In this document: positions 1 to 10,400 of the stretch, piece by piece
Position numbering within the stretch: position 1 is the first letter of the stretch
Layout of the letters: every line of letters begins with the position of its first letter
NCBI RefSeq assembly: GCF_014898055.3
Contig: NW_023601433.1
Span: 20,449,641 to 20,513,640, forward strand
Direction of reading: 5' to 3'
DNA from: Talpa occidentalis
Lineage: Eukaryota; Chordata; Mammalia; Eulipotyphla; Talpidae
DNA: 64,000 nt
Notes under the pieces: generated by a model
The model's input: only the letters and a program-made list of their open reading frames with translations
Database searches by the model: none
Told to the model about the DNA's origin: nothing
Position numbers and translations under genes: made by a program

Positions 1-1532
1 AAACTTCCCTCCGTTATTGTTGTTCCATATACTAGAACACAGTTTGAATTTCTGCTTCAGAATGACGATGACTGGGACATAGCCTTACTCAGTTTTCCTG
101 GTCAGGTCAAATTCCACCTGCCACAGCACCCTATTTTAAAATTTGCAACGGAAACTGCTTTTACTTTTCCAAGAATTATTTCCTCACAGCCTCTGCATGG
201 AGCTGCCGTTGTTTTTACTGACGGTTCCTCCTCTGGAATTTCGGCAGTATATCATCCTGATCAGCCTCCTATACAGCGTTTCTCTAAAGGAATTTCTGCT
301 CAGCAGGCTGAAATCATTGCTGTAACACTTGCTTTAGAGCATTACACATGTCCTTTGAATTTATATTCTGATTCTAAATATGTGGTCTCTTTGTTTCCGG
401 CAATTGAAACTGCCTTGATATCTGGGTCATCCCATATTTCTTCCTTACTGGCTCACTTACAAACACTGCTATGAGCCAGAACACAAAAATTATTTATTGT
501 CCACATTAGAAGTCATTCTAATCTGCCTGGACCCCTGTCCTTAGGTAATCAGATGGCTGATTTACTTACAAAATCTCCAGCTGTCATGACGGTGGCTCAG
601 GCTCAAGAGAGCCATGCTCTTCATCACCAAAATGCTAATGCTCTACGTCACCGTTTTCAAATTACTAGAGAACAAGCCAGACAAATTGTTCGTGAATGTC
701 CTTCTTGTCCGGATGTTCATCATCCTCCCAAACTAGGAGTTAATCCTCGAGGCTTAAAGCCTCAAGTTCTCTGGCAAATGGATGTGACTCATGTCCCCTC
801 TTTGGGAGAATTTGTTTTGTTCATGTAACTGTTGATACTTTCTCACATGCTGTTCATGCCACTGCCCGTACTGTGAGGCAGTGAAGGATGTTATTCAACA
901 CCTTACTGCATGTTTTGCGGTGTTGGGTAAGCCGTTAAAATTAAAAACTGACAATGCTCCTGCATATACTTCCAACTCATTTAAGTCATTTTGTGCCCAA
1001 TGGCATATTGCTCATGTTACTGGCATCCCTTACAATCCACAAAGTCAAGGTATTATAGAAAGAACTCACCAAATATTAAAAACTCAACTTCACCGTCTAC
1101 AAAATGTAGCTCGTTTATTCCCCTCAACATCTTTTGCAACATGCTCTGTTTGTAATTAATCATCTTAATTCGGATGACAAAGGTGTCACCCCTATGGTGC
1201 GGCATTGGGGATACACTGACGTTTCCCATCTGCCTCAGGTCAAATGGAAAGACCTCCTCACTGGAGCCTGGAAAGGCCCAGATTTACTGCTTGCCTCAGG
1301 GCGAGGTTATGCTTATATTTTTCCTCAGGATGCCGACTCCCCTGTCTGGATTCCAGACTGCCTCATCCGCCACTGTCCGTCGGTCCCGGTCCCGAGCGCG
1401 AGCTCAGGCTCTCCGCCACCTACGGCAGATGGCGCGTTTGACGAGGAGGATGCGTCGCCTTCAACTCCTGCGGGAGCATCCCAACCGCCTTCCAACCTGG
1501 GGTCATATAAAGGCCCTCGCGATGATGGCTGA
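1..1532 (+). pseudogene. pol: pol 3' portion: RNase H and integrase, frame-broken
   Basis: This is the C-terminal third of a retroviral Pol polyprotein. RNase H (to about 470) shows the FTDGSS, AQQAE and YSDSKY acidic motifs. It ends at a TGA in the TGCTATGAG context near 473, a break shared by all three copies. The rest of RNase H and the integrase follow in another frame from about 551, with an H/H-C/C zinc motif and a D,D-35-E core ([24 protein letters not shown]). Copy A has a private 1-bp deletion near 871 (ACTGTGAGG where copy B has ACTGGTGAGG), so the core is split between 553-828 and 881-1159. The integrase C-terminal domain (WKGPDLLLASGRG) is in a third frame, 1134-1532, and overlaps the start of env. 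No functional protein is possible. Confidence 0.92.
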
Positions 1533-2631
1533 ACACCTGGTGCAACAAAATAATGTTCCACGCACTGCCTTATCAATTTTCATGGCAATTATTGCCGTTT
1601 TGACAACTCAGTCCGCACCTGTACAATCGGCCCAATTTTGGGCTTACGTTCCCGAACCACCTTCTGCACCCGGTTCCCTGGACAGAAAACTCTGTCATAA
1701 AGGTATATGTTAATGACACCAACCTTCTTGGTGGCTTGGCTGATTTTCACTCTGAACACATGGTTTCTTCCCCTATTGATTATGAGGGCCTATCTGATGG
1801 CCCTCCACTTTGTGTCTATGCTAACTCTCTATCCCTTCCTGGTTGTATGATGCTACATTATGTTTTCATGCTCACTGATGCACCACCTCGCACTCCCCCT
1901 AAAAGCCATCGAACAAACAACAAAGACCGTGTCATCTGGGATTTAACGTTCATGGCCTTGGACCAATTAACGGCGGACAATGGAATCCGCACCTTCTCCT
2001 CACCGCCTTTTACTCCCCCTTTTCCCAACTGTGTTCAAAAATACCGGGATGTTGACCAATTCTGGGATTCCCTTATTTCCTACCAAGTTTGGCTGCACTG
2101 TGGTTTTTCTCAAGCAATGCCTATATCCCCTCTTATGTCTCAGTTTACTGTATATGATTTTTCATTTGCTGTTCCAACCCTTCCCTATAGAAAGTTTTCT
2201 GTTGGATGGGTGCCACCCATGTATGCTTTTAATCATCACAATAAGACTTATTTTCAGCCTGAACTCTTTCGTCTTTTCGCTGCCTTTGATGATGTACACT
2301 TCAAACAACCTGGACAGGACACCGCTAAGATCCCAGTGCATCCCTGCGTTGAATATTCCTTCGCTCTACTTCTGGGAAATGCCTCAGCTACACACATTCA
2401 ATTGCGTGGGACTTCTTACTCTGTACATTGTTCTGGCTGTGTTGTTACTAATTGTATTACCCCCTCTCTTGCTCGTGTATATCCTGTGGTGGTCTTACTT
2501 AAAAGACCCCCCTATGTTATGTTACCTGTTGATTTACATGATATGCCTTGGTATGATAATACTGCCATGCAAATTTTAGATGAAGTACATGCCCTTCTTT
2601 GTCCTAAATGTTTATTGCCACCTTTATTCTA

Positions 2632-3335
2632 GGAATTGCTGCTCTAATTTCCCTGGTTACCTCCTTAGCTACTTCCTCTGTTGCTTTAATTCAGGAAGCT
2701 AAGACAGCTTCTTTTGTAAATGACCTTACCAAAAATGTGACCATGGCACTCTCTGTGCAGCGGGACATTGACTACAAGTTAGAAAGAAAGATAAATGCCC
2801 TGGAAGAAATTGTTATTGCCATTGGAGATGAAGTTCAGCTGCTTAAGCAGCAATTATCCACTCTCTGCCACGTTCATTTTCATTTCATTTGTGTTACACC
2901 TTTGCGTTATAATTCCTCTCTACATTGGAATCTTACTAAACATCACCTATTGGGCATCTGGCATGACAATGACCTCTGTTTCTCTGTTCCTGGGAATTGC
3001 TGCTTTGATAGCAATTGTTACTTCACTTGCAGCCTCATCTGTTGCCCTGGTACAGGAAACTCATACAGCACATTTTGTTAATGACCTCACACAAAATGTA
3101 ACTTTAGCACTTGCCTTGCCAACATTCCATTGATAAAAAAATGGAACAGCAACTTAATTCCTTGGAGGAAACAGTACTGGCTTTGGGAGAAGAAGTTCAG
3201 CAAATTAAGAGACTTCTCTCCACTCGTTGTCATGCACAGTTTAAATTTATCTGTGTCACGCCCAAACCGTATAATTCATCTTTTGATTGGGCTTTTGTTA
3301 ATTATCATTTACTAGGTATTTGGTGTGAAAGTGAC
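2632..3335 (+). repeat. Tandem duplication of the env TM ectodomain, copy A
   Basis: Two diverged units lie 361 bp apart. Each encodes a hydrophobic fusion-peptide-like stretch beginning LGIAAL, a FVNDLT.NVT segment, a heptad-rich helix, a C-X7-C loop and a HLLGIW motif. Because 361 is not a multiple of three, the second unit is in another frame. Many substitutions separate the units, so they are not a recent slip. Confidence 0.9.
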
Positions 3336-3603
3336 ACTAGTCATGATTTGTCTTCACTTCAAGCAGAAATTTCTGCAATGAGCCAGGCTCATCTGTCTGA
3401 ACCAGCTTTGTCTGATTTCGCATCGACATTTTCTGACTCTCTACGTTCCTTGGCTCCCTCTAATTGGTTACACTTTTAATTTCATTTGGAATAATTATGT
3501 TAATAGTCTTGGTTTGTTGCCTTATGGTTCCTGTGTTTTGAAATTACTTAGCAGAAATGTGAAGACACTTCGTCGAGATATGCATTTTATGCAGCTTCAA
3601 TTT

Positions 3604-3618
3604 AAAAAAAAAGGGGGA
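3604..3618 (+). other. Polypurine tract, copy A
   Basis: A run of A then GGGGG, followed by AAC, lies directly before the 3' LTR that starts TGTGGCAGCT at 3621. This is the usual plus-strand primer position. Equivalents are at about 18927-18941 (minus) and about 37883-37894 (plus). The A run differs in length between copies. Confidence 0.85.
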
Positions 3619-3620
3619 AC

Positions 3621-4410
3621 TGTGGCAGCTCCTGAGAGCAATGTGACTATTGCCACAATTTCTCATTAAAATAGAGTGGCTGTGCTGTGTGGTACATAAG
3701 TCCCTCTTCCCCTGTGTGCTGGACTGGACAGTCAATGACGGGTAAGATCAGAAAGGAGTTTCTGACAACCTAAGACAGACGCAGTCCCCAAGGGGATTTT
3801 AATGATTCCCACCTTTCACTTATGGAAAATAACTAGGAAAACAGGACTGGAAGATGTTGAGGCACAACCAAGTCATGTTGTTAATCATTACTAGGCAGCA
3901 GTTTCACATTAAAGGAATGCAATCATGGCCAAGGAATCTGGTTCTATTGTTTTCAGTAAACTTGTAACCAAGTAGAATTATAGGAATAATAAGTAGAAAT
4001 GGAGCTATAAAAGTAAGATTATGATAGGTATATATAATCATAACAGTGAATCGCAAGACCTAGAACAGACCTCCACTGAGGGGGGTAATATATGAAATGT
4101 TCTTGATTTGTTGCTGATTTCTTGGTAAATAATAAACAAGATGTTATGTTGTTCATGTTTTACTGCATTTATGAACAATCTGATAAATGATTAACCACAT
4201 ATGTGAAAAACATAATGAAGTAATCACTGTGAAAATGTATAAAAAAGAGATGGTTGATCCTCATAAATTGCACTCAGATTTTCACTCTCCTTGAGTGTGT
4301 CTGTGTGTCATTCTTGTCCCTCGGCCTAATTCCTTCGACCACCCTTTCTCATTCTCGCTCAAACCCTGAGATTGTCTCAATATCCCGCTGCCGCTGGGAT
4401 GGTCCGCGGA
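3621..4410 (+). repeat. 3' LTR, copy A (~790 bp)
   Basis: It starts TGTGGCAGCT after the polypurine tract. A TATAAAA box lies near 4239, then an R/U5 region beginning around GCACTCAGATTTTC at 4271. The end near 4410 (TGGTCCGCGGA) is aligned with the end of the 5' LTR before the primer site. U3 does not resemble the U3 of the 5' LTRs in copies B and C, while the R/U5 stretch does. The first ~45 bp also encode the last residues of the env TM frame. Confidence 0.85.
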
Positions 4411-7400
4411 AGGCGGGGTGAGGCTCCGGCCAGGAGCGGAGCCTGGGGCTCATCAGCGCTGCTGGGGCCAGGTGCGGACACTTCCCCTTTGAGTGGTGCT
4501 GGCTTGCCAGGGGCTTTTTTCCGCGCCGGGCTGTGTGCCTGCAGTTTTGGAAGAGGCCGCGGTCGCCGCTTGTCCCTGGCTTCCAGGGGGTGCCCTCCCC
4601 TGACCGGGACACCGGGCCTCCGACTAGGGCGTCTGCGGGCGCACGGCCCCGCCTCTGGGGCTCTGAGTGCGAGTGAGGTTGCAGACGTGCCCCGGGAGGA
4701 AGGTTTGGGCTTCTGCGAAGGGGAAGAGGGCCCGTTCCCCCATGGGGGAGGACAATCCCGTACCCCCTTGGGTGCAGGGTGGCCCCAGTCCGCTGGGGGC
4801 TGAGGGTCCCCGAACCCCCTCACCAGCGCCCCTCGCGGCGGCCCTAGGAAGTGCACCTGTGTGCAGCCAGATTCGGGTGGGCGGGGTCAGGCTCCGGCCA
4901 GGGGCGGTGCCTGGGGCTCATCAGCACTGCTGGGCAAGTTGCGGACTCTTCCCACTTTGAGTGGTGCTGGCTTGTCCGGGGCTTTTCTGCGCCGGCCTGT
5001 GTGCCTGCAGTTTTGGAAGAGGCCGCGGTCGCCACTTGTCCCTGGCTTCCAGGGGGTGCCTTCCCCTGACCGGGACCCCGGCCCTCCGTCTAGGGTGTCT
5101 GCGGTCGCACGGCCCGCCACTGGGGCTGTGAGTGCCAGAGGAGTGTGCAGGCGTGCCCCGGGAGGAAGGTTTGGGCTTCCGCAAAGGGATTGAGGGCCCC
5201 TTTCCCCCATGGGGGAGGACAGTCCCGTTCCCCCATGGGTGAATGGGTGCCCCAGCCCGGTGGGCGCTGAGGTTACCTGAACCCGCTCACCAGCGCCCCC
5301 TAGCGGCGGCCCTAGGAATTGAACCTGTGCGTAGCCAGAGTCGGGTGGGCGGTGTCAGGCTCCGGCCAGGGGCAGAGCCTAGGGCTCATCAGCGCTGCTG
5401 GGCCAGGTGCGGACTCTTCCCCTTTGAGTGGGGCTGGCTTGCCCGGGGCTTTTTTCCGCGCCGGCCTGTAGGCATGCAGTTATGGAAGAGGCTGCGGTCG
5501 CCGCTTTTCCCTGGCTTCCAGGGGGTGCCCTCCCCTGACGGGACCCCGGGCCGCCGTCTAGGGCGTCTACGGGCGCACGGCCCCGCCGCTGGGGCTCTGA
5601 GTGCGAGTGAGTGTGCAGGCGTGCCCTGGGAGGAAGGTTTGGGCTTACGCGACGGGGAAGAGTGCCCAGTTCCCCCATGGGGGAGGACAATCCCGTACCC
5701 CAGTGGGTGCAGGGGTGGCCCCAGAACGGTGGGGGCTGAGGGTCCCCGAACACCCTCACCAGCGCCCCCTAGCTGAGACCCTAGAAAGTGCTCCTGTGCC
5801 CAGCCATAGTCTGGTGTCGGTGTTAGGCTGCGGCCAGGGGCGGATTCGGGGGCTCATCAGCGCTGCTGGGCCAGGTGCGGATTCTTCCCCTTTGAGTGGT
5901 ACTGGCGGCCCGGGGCTTTTTTCTGCGCCGGACTGTGTGCCTGCAGTTTTGGAAGAGGCCGCAGTCGCTGCTTCTCCCTGGCTTCCAGGTGGTGCCCTCA
6001 CGTGACCGGGACCCCGGCCTTCCGTGTAGGGCGTCTGCGGGCGCACGGCCCACCGCTGGGCTGTGAGGGCGAGAGGAGGGTGCAGGCGTGCCCCGGGAGG
6101 AAGGTTTGGGCTTCCTCGAAGGGGAAGAGGTCCCCGTTCCCCCATGGGGGAGGATAATCCCGTACCCCCATGGTTGCATTTTGTGCCCCAGCCCAGTGGG
6201 GGCTTAGGGTCCCCGAACACCCTCACCAGCGCCCCCTAGCGGCGGCCCTAGGTAGTACACCTGTGCGCAGCAAGAGTCGGGTGGGCGGGGTTAGTCTCCG
6301 GCCAGGGGCGGAGCCTGGGGGGCTCATCAGCGATGGTGGGCCAGGTGAGGTCTCTTCCCCTTTAAGTGGTGCTGGCTAACTCGGGGCTTTTTTCTGCGCC
6401 GGCCTGTGTGCCTGCAGTTTTGGAAGAGGCCGCGTTCGCCGCTTGTCCCTGACTTCCAGGGGGTGCCCTTCCCTGACCGGACCCCGGCCCACTGTCTAGG
6501 GCGTTTGCAGGCGCAAGGCCCCGCCGCTGGGGCTGTGAGTGCGAGATGAGGGTGCAGGCGTGCCTAGGGAGGAAGGTTTGGGCTTCTGCGAAGGGGAAGG
6601 GGCCCCGTTCCCCCATGGGGGAGGACAATCCCGTACCCCCATAGGTGCAGGGGTGGCCCCAGCCTGGTGGGGCTGAGGGTCCCCGAGCCCCTCACCAGCG
6701 CCTCTTAGCTCAGCCCTAGGAAGTGCACTTGTGCACAGCCAGAGTCGGCGGGCGGGGTCAGGCTCCGGCCAGGGGCGGAGCCTGGGACTCATCAAGCGCT
6801 GCTGGGCCAGGTACGGACTCCTCCCCTTGAGTGGTGCTGACTTGCCCTGGGCTTTATTCCACGCCGGCCTGTGTGCCTGCAGTTTTGTAAGAGGCCGCGG
6901 TCGCCGGTTCTCCTGCCTTGCAGGGGGTGCCCTCCCGTGACGGGGACCCGGCCCTCCGTGTCGGGCGTCTGCGGGCGCACGGCCTCTCCGCTAGGGATGT
7001 GAGTGCGAGAGGAGGGTGCAGGTGTGCCGCGGGAGGATGGTTGGGCTTCCAGAGGGGAAGAGGGCCCAGTTCCCACATGGGGGAGGACAATCCCATACCC
7101 CCATGGGTGCAGGGTTGGCCCCAGCCCGGTGGGAGCTGAGGGTCCCCGAAACCCATCACCAGCGCCCCCTATCAGCGGCCCTTGGAAGTGCACCTGTGTG
7201 CAGCCAGAGTCGGGTGGGCGGGGTCAGGCTCCGACCAGGGCGGAGCCTGGGCTCATCAGCGCTGCTGGGGCAGGTGCGGACTATTACCCTTTGAGTGGTG
7301 CTGGCTTGCCCGGGGCTTTTATCCGCGCCGGCCTGTGTGCCTGCAGTTTTGGAAGAGGGCGCGGGTCGTCGCTAGTCCTGGCTTCCAGGGGGTGGTCTCC

Positions 7401-10400
7401 CCTGAGCGGACCCCGGTCCTCCGTTTAGGGCGTCTGCGGGCGCACAGCCCCGCCGCTGAGGCTGTGAGTGCGAGAGGAGGGTGCAGGCATGCCCCGGGAG
7501 GAAAATTTGGGCTTCCACGAAGGAGAAGAGGGACCCGTTCCCCCATGGGGTAGGACAATCCCGTACCCCCATGGGTGCAGTGGTGGCCCCAGCCTGGTGG
7601 GGTCTGAGGGTCCACGAATCCCCTCACCAGCGCCGCCTAGCGGCGGCCCTTGTAAGTGCACCTGTGTGCAGCCAGAGTCAGGTGGGCGGGGTCAGGCTCC
7701 GGCCAGGGGCGGAGCCTGGGGATCATCAACGCTGCTGGGCCAGGTGCGGACTCTTCCCCTTTGGGTGGTGCTGGCTTGTCCGTGGCTTTTTTCCTAGCCG
7801 GCATGTGTGCCTGCTGTTTTGGGAAGAGGCCGTGGTCGCCGCTTGTCCCTGGCTTCCAGGGGGTGCCCTCCCCTTACGGGGATCCCGGCCCTCCCTCTAG
7901 GGCGTCTGCGGGCTCCCGGCCCCGCACTGGAGCTGTGAGTGCGAGAGGAGGTGCAGGCGTGCCCCGGGAGGAAGGTTTGCGCTTCCGCGAAGGGGAAGAG
8001 GGCCCCGTTCCCCCATGCGGGAGCACAATCACGTATCCCCATGTGTGCAGTGTTGGCCCTAGGCCCGTGGGTGCTGAGGGTCCCCGAACCCCCCTCACCA
8101 ACGCAGCCTAGCGGCAGACCTAGGAAGTGCACCTGTGCGCAGACGAGTTGGGTGGGCGGGGTCAGGCTCCGGCCAGGGGCGGAGCATGGGGCTCATCAAG
8201 CACTGCTGGGCCATGTGCGGAATCTTCCCCTGTGAGTGGTGCTGGCTTGCCGGGGGCTTTTTTCCGCGCCTTCCTGTGTGCCTGCAGTTTTGGAAGAGAC
8301 CGTGGTCGCCGCTTGTCCCTTGCTTCCAGGGGGTGCCCTCCCTGACCGGGACCCCGCCCTCCGTCTAGGGCGTCTGCGGACGCACGGCCCCGCCGCTGGG
8401 GCTGTGAGTGCGAGAGGAGGTTGCAGGCGTGCCCCGGGAGGAATGTTTGGGCTTCCGTAAAGGGGAAGAAGGCCCCATTCCCCCATGGGGGAGGACAATC
8501 CCGAACCCCCATGTGTGCAGGGTGGCCCCAGCCTGGTGGGGGCTGAGGGTCCCCGAAGCCCTCACCAGGGCCCCCTAGCGGAGGCCCTTGGAAGTGCATC
8601 TGTGCCCTGCCAGAGTCGGGTGGGCGGAGTCAGGCTCCGGCCAGGTGCTGAGCCTGGTGCTCTTCAGCTCTGCTAGGCCAGGTGCGGACTCTTCCCCTTT
8701 GAGTGGTGCTGGCTTGCCCGGGGCTTTTTTCCACGCCTGCCTGTGTGCCTGCAGTTTAGGAAGAGGTCGTGGTCGCTGCTTGTCCCTTCCTTCCAGGAGG
8801 TGCCCTCCCCTGAGCGGTAACCCGGGACTCTGTCTAGGGCGTCTGAGGGCGCACGGCCCTGCCGCTGAGGCTGTGAGTGCGAGAGGACGGTGCAGGCGTG
8901 CTCCAGGAGGAAGGTTTGGGCTTCCACGAAGGGGAAGAAGGCCCCGTTCCCCCTTGGGGGAGGACAATCCCGTACCCCCATGGGTGCAGGGGTGGCCCCA
9001 GCCCGGTGGGGTGTGAGGGTCCCCGAACCCCCTCAACTGCGCCCCCTAGCGGCGGCCCCAGGAAGTGCACCCGTGTGCAGCCAGAGTCGGGTGGGCGGGG
9101 CAAGCTCCAGCCAGGGGCGGAGCCTGCGGATCATCAGCGCTGCTAGGCCAGGTGCGGACTCTTCCCCTTTGAGTGGTGTTGGTTTGCCCGGGGCTTTTTT
9201 CAGAGCCGGCCTGTGTGCCTGCAGTTTTGGAAGAGGCCGTGGTCGCCGCTTGTCCCTGGCTTCCAGGGGGTGCCCTCCCCTGACCGGAACCCCGGCCCTA
9301 CTTTTAGGGAGTCTGCGGGCGCACGGCCCCACCTCTGGGGTGTGAGTGCAAGAGGAGGGTGCAGGCGTGCCCCGGGAGAAAGGTTTGGTCTTCCGCGAAG
9401 GGGAAGAGGGCCCCGTTCCGCCATGGGGGAGGACAATCCCGTACTCCATGGCTGCATGGGTGGTCCCAGCCCGGTGGGTGCTGAGGGTCCCCGAACCCCC
9501 TCACCAGCGCCCCCTAGCGGCGGATCTAGGAAAGTGCACCTGTGCGCAGTCAGAGTCGGTGGGCGGGGTCAGTCTCCGGCCAGGGGCAGAGCCTGGGGCT
9601 CAATGGCGCTGCTGGGCCAGGTGTGGACTCTTTGAGTAGTGCTGGCTTGCCCGGGGCTTTTTTCCGCGCCGGCCTGTGTGCCTGCCGTTTTGGAAGAGGC
9701 CGCGGTCGCCGCTTGTGCCTGGCTTCCAGGGGGTGCCCCCCCTGACCTGGACTCTGGCCCGCCGTCTAGGCATCTGCGGGCGCACGGCCCCGCCTCTGGG
9801 GCTGTGAATGCAAGAGGAGGGTTGCAGGCGTGCTCCGTGAGGAAGGTTTGGGCATCCGCGAAGGGGAAGAGGGCCCCGTTCCCCCATGGGGGAGCAAAAT
9901 CCTGTACCCCCATTTGTGCAGGGTTGGCCACAGCCCGGTGGGGCTGAGGGTCCCCGTACCCCTCACCAGCCCCCCCTAGCCGCGGACCTTGGAAGTGAAC
10001 CTGTGCGCAGCCAGAGTCGGGTGGGCGGGGTCAGGCTCCGGCAAGGGGCGGAGCCTGGGGCTCATCAGCGCTGCTGGGCCAGGTGCGGACTCTTCCCCTT
10101 TGATTGGTGCTGGCTTGCCTGGGCTTTTTTCCGCGCCGGCCTGTGTGCCTGCAGTTTTGGAAGAGGCCGCGTTCGCCGCTTGTCCCTGGCTTCCAGGGGT
10201 GCCCTCCCCTGACCGAGATCCTGGCCCTCTGTCTAGGGCGTCTGTGGGCGCACGGCCCCGCTGCTGGGTCAGTGAGTGCGAGAGGAGGGTGCAAGCGTGC
10301 CCTGGGAGGAATTTTGGGCTTCCCAGAAGGGGAAGAGGGACCCGTTCCCACATGGGGGAGGACAATCCCGTACCCCCATGGGTGCAGGCGAGGCCCCAGC

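Larger units (their letters stand above)
1330..3669 (+). pseudogene. env: env, copy A, with duplicated TM ectodomain
   Basis: Betaretrovirus-type envelope glycoprotein, normally a surface subunit (SU) plus a transmembrane fusion subunit (TM). The probable start is the ATG at 1330, inside the integrase C-terminal frame. An arginine-rich leader is followed by a hydrophobic signal segment and then SU. The longest open SU stretch is 1736-2632. Copy A has private 1-bp differences near 1660 and near 2611-2623 that break the frame relative to copy B. TM is present twice in tandem (2632-2975 and 2993-3335) in different frames. The second unit leads into the membrane anchor and a short basic tail, with the stop at 3667-3669 inside the LTR. 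The gene is non-functional. Confidence 0.9.
1..4410 (+). mobile_element. Endogenous betaretrovirus, copy A (3' part of provirus)
   Basis: Plus-strand provirus cut by the window edge. It begins inside the RT connection domain and runs through RNase H, integrase, env, polypurine tract and 3' LTR. The sequence is near-identical to copies B (18134-27368, minus) and C (29481-38684, plus); position 1 corresponds to about 34289 in copy C. The class II assignment rests on the integrase and env types and on the Lys-type primer site and dUTPase-protease seen in the complete copies. It is followed directly by the GC-rich array. Confidence 0.95.
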
